Shown one piece after another: positions 32,785 to 38,978 of a stretch of DNA of 64,000 bases (position 1 is the first letter of the stretch; every line of letters starts with the position of its first letter). The notes under the pieces were generated by a model, which saw only the letters and a program-made list of their open reading frames with translations, did not search any database and was not told the DNA's origin. Made by a program: the position numbers and the translations under genes. Source of the DNA: a virus. The stretch spans positions 122,880-186,879 of the IMG/VR virus record IMGVR_UViG_3300018055_000001; one strand, 5' to 3'.

Positions 32785-33327
32785 ATGCCTAACTACGAGG
32801 AAGAAGAGAAGAGTATTGAAATTCCCCGTGCCGCAGGGATCAAGGCGTACCTGGTGGTGATGGAGAAGATACTCGAGTTGCCGATGGTCAAGTCTGTGTC
32901 CATTCACATGACCCCCGGTAACATCACGTACCATCGGTTCAAGAGCCCTGGTGAGCCAGAGGCCACAGTTGGCATAGACTTGGAGTCTTTGCTCCCGTAT
33001 GCCGTCATACGTTCTCATGATCTGGCGGAGCTCAACCCATCAACTAAGATTGCGGCGATTGCCATCGCGCAGATGTTGGCGCAGGCGCATTTGGATGGGC
33101 TGAATCCAGTGGCGTTCGCTAGCGGACACGCGCTAACCCTTCGTAAGTGGCATGCGCACACCACTGGGATTGTACTGCCCCCCGATGAGATGTACGGCCT
33201 GCCGTTCTTAGCTGACAAGCAACTCCCTACAGAGGCCTTGTTTCTCTGCGCTGCATACGGGAGAAATGCTGCACTGGTGGATACGGTGCGCACGTACAAG
33301 ATCACCATCCCATGGAGTTCCAAATGA
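32785..33327 (+). CDS. Unknown 180-residue protein
   Basis: Starts 2 bases after the RHH gene. Mixed alpha/beta with a helix AYLVVMEKILELPMVKSVS and a long Ala-rich helix (IAAIAIAQMLAQAHLDGLNP). No family recognised. ATGA-coupled to the next gene. Confidence 0.65.
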   Translation: MPNYEEEEKSIEIPRAAGIKAYLVVMEKILELPMVKSVSIHMTPGNITYHRFKSPGEPEATVGIDLESLLPYAVIRSHDLAELNPSTKIAAIAIAQMLAQAHLDGLNPVAFASGHALTLRKWHAHTTGIVLPPDEMYGLPFLADKQLPTEALFLCAAYGRNAALVDTVRTYKITIPWSSK

Positions 33328-33812
33328 GCGAATTGACTAAGGCTGTAGTACTTTCAGGCGCCATCGACTCTGGGATGCTTCAGGAGTTTGCCAAGTGGAA
33401 ACTCCCTATTGAAGTACCGAGCGATGACTTTTACGATAGTCCCGAGGAGGCAATAGAGGCTATCGAGGAGGCCATGACTGGGTCTGACCAGGTGGAGATT
33501 CGAACTACGGATCTCGACGCATTGAAGCAGTTTCTTCGAACCAAGCGGAAGGGCAAGCTGCACTTGACCACTAGCAAGGGTAGCGGCACCATCGACGTAG
33601 AGTTTGGCGTATCTGCCATGGGTGAATACATCGTCCCATGGAATGCTGACTCCATCGTTGAAATCATGACGAATGGGGAAAGCTACATACTAGATGTACG
33701 CCGCAAGGTGTTCGTAACGGATGTTACTGAACTTTACTTTGGCGGGAACAAGGCCTTCATGCTGTGCACTCCACGCAGGGAACAACATGCCAAATCAAAC
33801 GACAAGAGCTGA
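33324..33812 (+). CDS. Unknown 162-residue protein
   Basis: ATG 33324 has GGAG upstream; the longer start at 33312 is less likely. Acidic helical middle (SPEEAIEAIEEAMTGSDQVE), basic strand-rich centre and beta C-terminus. No family recognised. Confidence 0.65.
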   Translation: MSELTKAVVLSGAIDSGMLQEFAKWKLPIEVPSDDFYDSPEEAIEAIEEAMTGSDQVEIRTTDLDALKQFLRTKRKGKLHLTTSKGSGTIDVEFGVSAMGEYIVPWNADSIVEIMTNGESYILDVRRKVFVTDVTELYFGGNKAFMLCTPRREQHAKSNDKS

Positions 33813-34260
33813 CATCTACGCTGCACTGGCAAAGAAGTGTGCCTTCGAGGTGGTGCAGGACAATGAAACGGCTAGGCAACTTCGCATCGTCGGGCGTTGT
33901 CACTACGAGAGGTGGCCTTTTCTCCTGCCAGTGGTCCACACGTTACTCTCGCATTCTGTGCAGGATACTGTCCCTTGGACGTGCGATATCTCGAAGCAGT
34001 ACACGATCAGGGATGGGAAAGTTCTTTATGGGTGGCGCATCATTTTTCAGGGCGACGCTTTGTCTAGGAGCTATGAGCAGATTGTGGCGGTCATCAACTC
34101 TGCTCAACGTTCAGCCAGGGTTGAGCTTGAATCCGTGCTGTTACCTGGGTACAAGCCAGGCCAAACACGTGGTGGGGTGAACGCTAAAGGTAAAGGGGCT
34201 TCTTCTGCAGGCTCTGTCCCAATGGCGATTCAACGCTTAGGTGGGGGCGTAACTAAATGA
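33787..34260 (+). CDS. Unknown 157-residue protein
   Basis: ATG 33787 with AGGGAAC upstream, overlapping the preceding gene by 26 bases. Beta-rich with a final Gly/Ser linker. Resembles the size of tail or regulatory proteins but no signature was found. ATGA-coupled onward. Confidence 0.65.
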   Translation: MPNQTTRADIYAALAKKCAFEVVQDNETARQLRIVGRCHYERWPFLLPVVHTLLSHSVQDTVPWTCDISKQYTIRDGKVLYGWRIIFQGDALSRSYEQIVAVINSAQRSARVELESVLLPGYKPGQTRGGVNAKGKGASSAGSVPMAIQRLGGGVTK

Positions 34261-34943
34261 CCGCGGTAGAGATCACTCGCGATGAAGCAGAGCATGCCCT
34301 TCGGTACGATGACGTGCGTGGTAGCCCTTTGATCTTGACTGCGGAAGACGCCGAGAAGTACGAGAAACAGGTGACCGCACTCAGGAAGCTACTTGGTGAC
34401 AAGAAGATTGTAGCCAAGTACAAGCTTGAGATCTTGTTTGGTAAGGCCAGGTCGAGGACGGAGTCAACTCCGGGTGTCATGAGCTTTTGGCATAGCGGTG
34501 CACGCTTTCACGGTGGGGGAGACGACAAGCTCTACATTTGCCCGGGGGCTTCTTTGAAGAAGAGTAATTGCCACGCGCTCATGCAGGAGTCGTACAACGT
34601 CACGGAGGGCATTGTTTGCCCGGCTTGTGGGACTATTTGGGCACATGAGGCTGTGATCGGGGAGCTGTTCTTCAGGCTGCCTATGCAGAAATGGGCCACC
34701 GCGGTGTATCGGTACTTCCGCCTGTTGGAGTACAACTGCGACATCTATTTGAAGTTTGCTCCAGAAGATATCAGAACTGTCGCATTGGCTCAGGCAGACA
34801 GACAAACGTTCAAGGGTAGCCGCCAGCTGGAAGGTGCCAGAGCGAAAAGAGCTCGGGCTATTTACCCCCTGCACAATATAATCAAGGATACCTCTGCTGG
34901 CGCAGACCTCCTCACACGTATCTACGCATTCCTGGTAGCATGA
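34257..34943 (+). CDS. Unknown protein with a zinc-binding cysteine cluster
   Basis: 228 residues. N-terminal helical region (AEDAEKYEKQVTALRKLLGD), then a cysteine cluster (CPGASLKKSNCHAL, CPACGTIWAHE at residues 98-133) that could bind zinc. The C-terminal helical half has LPMQKWATAVYRYFRLLEYN and a basic segment. Function unknown. Confidence 0.65.
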   Translation: MTAVEITRDEAEHALRYDDVRGSPLILTAEDAEKYEKQVTALRKLLGDKKIVAKYKLEILFGKARSRTESTPGVMSFWHSGARFHGGGDDKLYICPGASLKKSNCHALMQESYNVTEGIVCPACGTIWAHEAVIGELFFRLPMQKWATAVYRYFRLLEYNCDIYLKFAPEDIRTVALAQADRQTFKGSRQLEGARAKRARAIYPLHNIIKDTSAGADLLTRIYAFLVA

Positions 34944-35383
34944 CAACTCCCGCCTATGTCCGATTAGCTCACGAACGCGCAGCGCTTATGGCGTTGTCGC
35001 GCATAGCTCAAGAAACATTCCTAGCCATCGAGGGGGTTGACGATCCCCAGCGTACGGTGGAATGTGAGGAGCTTCCTCGGAATGAGAGTGAAGTACCCAG
35101 GGACGTGTGGATCGATGTAGTGGCCAGACTTGGTGTCATGGCTGGTACTCGACTAGAAAAGATGGGCAAATACCAGTTTGTCTCCACGGAGGAACGCAAT
35201 GAGCAGGAATGGGCAGCAGCAGCGAAAGATTCGAACAAAGGTAGTGAAGAAAAAGCTGGAACGACGGCAGGTCAAGGAGCGGCAGAAGGTAGCTCGCCAC
35301 ATCCTAAACCTGCAGCAGCTCGGAGAAGCGGACCAAAACCCGGTAATACTCGAGCTAAGGCAGCAGCTAGAAGCAAACCGTAA
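34940..35383 (+). CDS. Small helical protein with Ala/Pro/Lys-rich tail
   Basis: 147 residues, ATGA-coupled to the gene before. Helical first 85 residues (AHERAALMALSRIAQETFLA). The last 60 residues, read over the start of the next gene, are low-complexity and Ala/Gly/Pro/Lys-rich. Both frames look translated. Confidence 0.65.
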   Translation: MTTPAYVRLAHERAALMALSRIAQETFLAIEGVDDPQRTVECEELPRNESEVPRDVWIDVVARLGVMAGTRLEKMGKYQFVSTEERNEQEWAAAAKDSNKGSEEKAGTTAGQGAAEGSSPHPKPAAARRSGPKPGNTRAKAAARSKP

Positions 35384-35804
35384 GGGCCACAACGAGCTCG
35401 CGCAGGCGTTCAACAAGAACTTTCGAACATATTCGGATGCATTCCAGCATCTTGATGCCCGCATTGGGTCGTTGATGCTTGTAACGAATGATCTTGTTGA
35501 GCTCTTGCACAGCAAAGGTCTTTTGAACGAGGATATCCTCACGACCACCATCGTCAAGGGGATCGACGATAAGGGCGTGGAAGCTGAGAAGCATCAGCCC
35601 TATTGGGAAGCGTATATCTCTCACTACTTGAAGTTGGTCAAGGTGGCTGCCGATAACGCGGCTGAGGCCGAGAAGGAGGCACAGCCCCTGATAGAATCAA
35701 CTTCTAGCGATTCAGATTCTGACTATGCCGACACAACGTTCGGCGGAGAGGACACACCACATGTCGAAATTAGTTCCGGGGGAGAGGCGAGCCCGTCAAG
35801 TTGA
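35199..35804 (+). CDS. Coiled-coil protein with basic start and acidic tail
   Basis: 201 residues from ATG 35199, which has GGAGG 8 bases upstream. Strongly basic N-terminus (KVVKKKLERRQVKERQKVAR), coiled coil to residue 90, and an acidic Ser/Asp tail. Overlaps the previous gene by 185 bases. Confidence 0.65.
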   Translation: MSRNGQQQRKIRTKVVKKKLERRQVKERQKVARHILNLQQLGEADQNPVILELRQQLEANRKGHNELAQAFNKNFRTYSDAFQHLDARIGSLMLVTNDLVELLHSKGLLNEDILTTTIVKGIDDKGVEAEKHQPYWEAYISHYLKLVKVAADNAAEAEKEAQPLIESTSSDSDSDYADTTFGGEDTPHVEISSGGEASPSS

Positions 35805-35973
35805 AGGCACGCCTGTGCAAGTAGTTCATGAGTCGGCCCCGGGTGGTATGCGTAAGATGCGCTGCCCAGGTACCCATCAGATTGCAGTACCTGATCGGGC
35901 ACCTGATGGAAGTCAGATTCTCAAGACCCCCGGGGGTACGAGGTACAGAGTCAAGAAACTCGGTCGTACCTAA
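35761..35973 (+). CDS. Small basic protein, unknown function
   Basis: 70 residues from ATG 35761 (GGAGAGG upstream), overlapping the previous gene by 44 bases and the converging acetyltransferase by 23. Basic and Gly/Pro-rich, with PGGTRYRVKKLGR at the end. No family recognised. Confidence 0.6.
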   Translation: MSKLVPGERRARQVEGTPVQVVHESAPGGMRKMRCPGTHQIAVPDRAPDGSQILKTPGGTRYRVKKLGRT

Positions 35974-36346
35974 GAACCCAACCATGTCCCTCCTGCAGGC
36001 GCCCGATGACTTTGAACCCATTGCGTAGGTAGAGCCGTAGAGCGCCTGTATTGCTCTCTCGAACTGTAAGCATGACTGGTTTTCCCAGGCTTTGAACGTA
36101 GTGCAAAAGGTCCGAGCCGATGCCATGGCCTTGATACTCTGGATGGACTCCTAGCCTGAGCAAGTCGTAGATTTCACCTCCTCTAACCAGCGCGTAGGCA
36201 ACGATTGTGCGATGGATCCATTCCACCCAGCAGAAACCCAGCTCAATTTCCCGGGCCAGGGTCGTTTCATTGAAGCAGTTCTCGGGGAATAGAAGTGCGT
36301 CCAAGGCCGCAAGCTCATCTGCTCTAGATGAAGTGACTTGTTCCAT
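35951..36346 (-). CDS. GNAT-family N-acetyltransferase
   Basis: 131 residues from ATG 36346. The acetyl-CoA binding motif is LGVHPEYQGHGIGSDLLHYV (residues 71-90, Q/R-x-x-G-x-G/A). It is followed by LTVRESNTGALRLYLRNGF, which matches motif B of RimI-like enzymes. Substrate unknown. It lies alone on the minus strand with a 21-base divergent promoter region. Confidence 0.85.
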   Translation of the reverse strand: MEQVTSSRADELAALDALLFPENCFNETTLAREIELGFCWVEWIHRTIVAYALVRGGEIYDLLRLGVHPEYQGHGIGSDLLHYVQSLGKPVMLTVRESNTGALRLYLRNGFKVIGRLQEGHGWVLRYDRVS

Positions 36347-36367
36347 GCCGCGTGTTATAGCAGGTAC
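36347..36367. promoter_or_regulatory. 21-base divergent promoter region, probably leaderless transcripts
   Basis: Between ATGs on opposite strands. The plus strand reads TG-T-TATAGC (extended -10) 6 bases before ATG 36368; the minus strand reads TATAAC 7 bases before ATG 36346. A weak AGGT is the only ribosome signal. Same design as at 24208. Confidence 0.45.
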
Positions 36368-36616
36368 ATGGCTCAAGTACATGTGGTTGTGGGTGAGAGC
36401 GTGTTTGTGGACACTGACCGAGAGATTACCGACCCTAAAGAGCTTGAGTCTGCTATCGATGTTGATATCGCCAGCTTCAACGACTGCTTTCAACGGGAAC
36501 TAGGCAATGAGCCCCTCGTGCGGTCTGAACTTGCGATTCTCAAAACCTACCTTTGGTGGAAAACTCATTCGGAGAAGTTCAATGCCCCCCAAGAAGATGC
36601 TGCAGTACCAGTGTGA
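36368..36616 (+). CDS. Small protein, unknown function
   Basis: 82 residues. Beta start (AQVHVVVGESVFVDTDREIT), then helices (DPKELESAIDVDIASFNDCF, ELAILKTYLWWKTHSEKF). No family recognised. Overlaps the next gene. Confidence 0.6.
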   Translation: MAQVHVVVGESVFVDTDREITDPKELESAIDVDIASFNDCFQRELGNEPLVRSELAILKTYLWWKTHSEKFNAPQEDAAVPV

Positions 36617-37037
36617 CCGTTGCCCCAGTGTTTGGTACTCAGAAGAGAGTAAACCCGAGCCCCCCTGTGCAATCGAAGTCAAAGCGGACTTTGGTGATGG
36701 AGGATCGGCACTTCGGGCGAAGTTCGAGTGTCTTTGCCCCAGCTGCCGGCAGACGGTGCACGCGCTGGTAAAGCAAATCTCCAGAACCCTCCAGAAGGCG
36801 AGTTCAATTCGAGTAGCTAAGAAAAAGGTCAATGGGGTAGGTGCTGAGACGGCGGATAAGGCTTCCGCCTCATCCGCCGACCCTACTAAGCCGTCAACTC
36901 CTGTGGCTTCGCAGATTTCTGCGTTGACCGAGGCTTCAACTCCCGTGCGTCAGACACCATCGGTTCCCGCGCCCGCCGCGACGGGAGCCGCCGCTGGCAA
37001 GCCTCCTCAAGTAATTGCGCCCCATCCCAAGAGATGA
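36582..37037 (+). CDS. Zinc-ribbon protein with disordered tail
   Basis: 151 residues from ATG 36582 (GGAGAAG upstream). CDRCPSVWYSEE and CPSCRQTVHALVKQ (residues 11 and 51) form a zinc ribbon. The last 80 residues are Ala/Ser/Thr/Pro-rich. Its 3' end overlaps the converging minus-strand gene by 152 bases. Confidence 0.65.
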   Translation: MPPKKMLQYQCDRCPSVWYSEESKPEPPCAIEVKADFGDGGSALRAKFECLCPSCRQTVHALVKQISRTLQKASSIRVAKKKVNGVGAETADKASASSADPTKPSTPVASQISALTEASTPVRQTPSVPAPAATGAAAGKPPQVIAPHPKR

Positions 37038-37512
37038 TGAAGCGTTTGGGCCTTCCTGTGAAGACTTCCAGAGCTGCGGCTGGCCAGCATACGAACAATG
37101 CTGAGCCCGGTTCGAAACAAAATAGTTCTCTGGTGTAGCCTAGCCCTTCGAATCCTGCGATGTGCTCGGGAAGTTTTCTGCCCCGAGCTTTGTCGATCTT
37201 TGTGCTGCCCAGTTCTTGGTCCACGCAGCGATCTACGAATACCAATGCTCTCCTCTCTGCTATTGCCTCATTCTCTGGCTGTTTGACCAGAGTGCGCCCG
37301 GAAGGGGCATGCTTCAGTGCTGCTCGATACAGCGTGAAGACCCCGTCCGAGTCATCGGGATGTCCCATCCATCTTGAGATGGACTTTCCTACCGGTAGCA
37401 GAATGGTAGTTCCGTTGGCCTTGTTGATTCCCAATGGAACCCCCACGCAACCTGTTTGCAGTACAAGCCTTACGCCAGGTCGCACACTATCGGTGACTTC
37501 GAACAACCACAT
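36886..37512 (-). CDS. Unknown 208-residue minus-strand protein
   Basis: ATG 37512 is chosen for GGAGG 6 bases upstream; the frame is open from 37566. Mixed alpha/beta with GTTILLPVGKSISRWMGHPD, ALVFVDRCVDQELGSTKID and RPKRFIISWDGAQLL. The last 50 residues are basic and overlap the converging gene in antisense. No family recognised. Confidence 0.6.
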   Translation of the reverse strand: MWLFEVTDSVRPGVRLVLQTGCVGVPLGINKANGTTILLPVGKSISRWMGHPDDSDGVFTLYRAALKHAPSGRTLVKQPENEAIAERRALVFVDRCVDQELGSTKIDKARGRKLPEHIAGFEGLGYTRELFCFEPGSALFVCWPAAALEVFTGRPKRFIISWDGAQLLEEACQRRLPSRRAREPMVSDARELKPRSTQKSAKPQELTA

Positions 37513-37585
37513 ACAGCGCCTCCATCTGGAAGACCCCACGTCTCCCACATGTTTCTTATCTCGCATGCTGTAGTGATTTTTGCAG

Positions 37586-37864
37586 TCACCCAGCGAGGCG
37601 CATTGTGGCCTTCATTGAGTTGATAGCATCTGCCAGCGCTTTGATGGTGTACCTGCGCACGTCGGCCACGCCCTCGTAAGCGGGGATGTCTCGTACCGTA
37701 AGCAGTGCAACGCGGGCTGTGTCAAGGGACGTGACGTCCAAGCCTCGAAGGGATTGAACTACGTCCCCATATCCTGCCCGCTCGTACTCTTCACGGCACA
37801 AGTCCAGCATTACCTGGGCATTTTCGAGCGCGAAGGGGCTCTCGAAGATGGTTACCTTGTTCAT
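37586..37864 (-). CDS. Small helical protein, unknown function
   Basis: 92 residues from ATG 37864 (GCAGGT upstream). Helical, with SPFALENAQVMLDLCREEYE and TIKALADAINSMKATMRL. A promoter-like element lies about 40 bases upstream. Confidence 0.65.
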   Translation of the reverse strand: MNKVTIFESPFALENAQVMLDLCREEYERAGYGDVVQSLRGLDVTSLDTARVALLTVRDIPAYEGVADVRRYTIKALADAINSMKATMRLAG

Positions 37865-37900
37865 GGGATTACCTGCGGGTTGGGGTTTCGTTGTAGCGTC

Positions 37901-37928
37901 TATAATCATTTTGAATGAATTTGCAAGT
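37901..37928 (-). promoter_or_regulatory. Probable minus-strand promoter
   Basis: On the minus strand TTGCAA and TGAT-TATAGA are separated by 16 bases (extended -10). It lies about 40 bases before ATG 37864. The surrounding 185-base gap (37865-38049) also holds an 8-bp inverted repeat, GGGTTGTA (37952-37959) with TACAACCC (37983-37990). Confidence 0.5.
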
Positions 37929-38008
37929 ACTTCAAGCGAATTCAACGTGGCGGGTTGTAGCCGCCTCATGTACGCCACCCATTACAACCCTCAAATGAGG
38001 GGCTAGGA

Positions 38009-38040
38009 AAAGAGGCTTGGTTGTAAAAACCAGCGTCTTT
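38009..38040 (-). terminator. Terminator of the minus-strand small-gene operon
   Basis: Imperfect hairpin (AAGAGGC..TGGTT with AACCA.GCGTCTT) about 10 bases after the stop of the gene ending at 38050, followed on the minus strand by TCTTTTCC. Confidence 0.55.
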
Positions 38041-38049
38041 CCCACTACT

Positions 38050-38343
38050 TCACTTCGCTATCCAGCGCTTATTCACCCACAGCACCCCCAGGGCTGCAGC
38101 GAAGAAAATGGGCACGGTGACCGCCGCTTTCTTTAGCTCCTGCTTGGCGATTCCCCACAAAGTCTCCTGCTGGGAGAGGTTTCGCAGTACTCGTCGCGCC
38201 TGGGTATGCTCGGCGCTTCCTTGTCCAAGTTTCTCGTCAGCTCTCTGTTCGTTCACAACTAGCTCCAATGCTGGCAGGAATTCTAGGCCTGCCTCCTTCT
38301 GGTTTTCCCTACGTTGTTCTGTGGACATGCCGCTTAGGTTCAT
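38050..38343 (-). CDS. Small membrane protein with C-terminal TM helix
   Basis: 97 residues. Helical charged first two-thirds, then one membrane segment near the C-terminus (AVTVPIFFAAALGVLWV) followed by basic NKRWIAK. Tail-anchored topology. ATGA-coupled to the 38-residue gene before it. Could be a lysis or superinfection protein; unproven. Confidence 0.65.
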   Translation of the reverse strand: MNLSGMSTEQRRENQKEAGLEFLPALELVVNEQRADEKLGQGSAEHTQARRVLRNLSQQETLWGIAKQELKKAAVTVPIFFAAALGVLWVNKRWIAK

Positions 38344-38456
38344 CGCAATCGTCCTTCAGCTCGCGCTTTTTTGATGTCTCGCATGAACTTATTGTGGATT
38401 TTCAGCGGCATCTTGATGAGAAGTTCGATGCCAAGTAGCCCCATTGCAACCAACAT
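38340..38456 (-). CDS. 38-residue small protein
   Basis: Begins MLVAMGLLGIELLIKM and ends in a Lys/Arg-rich helix. GGAGGT lies 5 bases before ATG 38456, and the stop shares ATGA with the next gene, strong support for translation. The hydrophobic N-terminus suggests a membrane peptide. Confidence 0.7.
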   Translation of the reverse strand: MLVAMGLLGIELLIKMPLKIHNKFMRDIKKARAEGRLR

Positions 38457-38476
38457 CGTCTACCTCCTTCATTCTT

Positions 38477-38486
38477 CTTATCCCTG
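38477..38486 (-). promoter_or_regulatory. CTTATCCC-type word
   Basis: CAGGGATAAG on the minus strand, ending 20 bases before ATG 38456; it includes the stop codon of the preceding small gene. Confidence 0.45.
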
Positions 38487-38696
38487 AATCTGCGCGGGAA
38501 TTACGCCGTGTATGTGCAGCACCAGCAGTGTAATTGCCGCTCTGCGGGAGTCGCTCAGGGTCTTGTTGCAGCGCTGCGCAGTGGCGCATTGAGATTTTAG
38601 GATGCAGGATTCCCTGAATGAGGAGCCCATACATTCCGCTGCTTTTTTCGAGTGCATCACACCGAAGCAAGCAGGAACCTCTTCTTTTATGCACAT
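38478..38696 (-). CDS. Small Cys-rich protein
   Basis: 72 residues from ATG 38696 with GGAGGA 7 bases upstream. Six cysteines in the first 45 residues (CIKEEVPACFG, AECMG, SCILKSQCATAQRC) suggest metal binding or disulfides; the end is hydrophobic. First gene of a three-gene operon. Confidence 0.65.
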   Translation of the reverse strand: MCIKEEVPACFGVMHSKKAAECMGSSFRESCILKSQCATAQRCNKTLSDSRRAAITLLVLHIHGVIPAQIQG

Positions 38697-38715
38697 GCTA
38701 AAGTCCTCCACACCT

Positions 38716-38725
38716 CTTATCCCTG
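38716..38725 (-). promoter_or_regulatory. CTTATCCC-type word
   Basis: CAGGGATAAG on the minus strand, ending 19 bases before ATG 38696. Nothing else convincing was found in 38726-38894. Confidence 0.45.
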
Positions 38726-38894
38726 GTTTTGTCGAGGTTTATAGGGGCTAAGTGAAATACCATCTAGGTAGTGGCACCTCACCGGTAGCATCCAGGAGAA
38801 CTAGGACACCGCCGGTGAGGTACGTGGGGAACTGCCACCCGCCTTGCCAAAGGGCGAGCCAAAGGCACTGGCCAAGAAGAAGGAGGTGCGCTCC

Positions 38895-38978
38895 ATGAAG
38901 AAGAGGAGAGCTTCCAGTACCTTCAACTTTCTTATCCCCGGTCCGCCCTTGTTTTTGCGTGATACGATGAAGAGGTAA
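38895..38978 (+). CDS. 27-residue leader peptide before the tape measure gene
   Basis: AGGAGG lies 8 bases before ATG 38895. The peptide is basic then hydrophobic (ASSTFNFLIPGPPLFLRD), and its stop TAA overlaps the tape measure ATG as TAATG. The larger gene has no other good ribosome site, so this peptide may couple its translation. Confidence 0.55.
   Translation: MKKRRASSTFNFLIPGPPLFLRDTMKR
38931..38940. promoter_or_regulatory. CTTATCCCCG word upstream of the tape measure gene
   Basis: Member of the repeated word, here inside the leader peptide; an extended -10-like TGATACGAT follows at 38960-38968. Confidence 0.4.

Noticed and set aside
36863-36885. Inverted repeat inside gene 36582
   Set aside because: Falls in an Ala/Ser-rich coding stretch and is explained by codon repetition.
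38801-38926. 41-residue minus-strand frame with TTG start
   Set aside because: Hydrophobic N-terminus is tempting, but there is no ribosome site and the CTTATCCC word is 4 bases away rather than 19-20.
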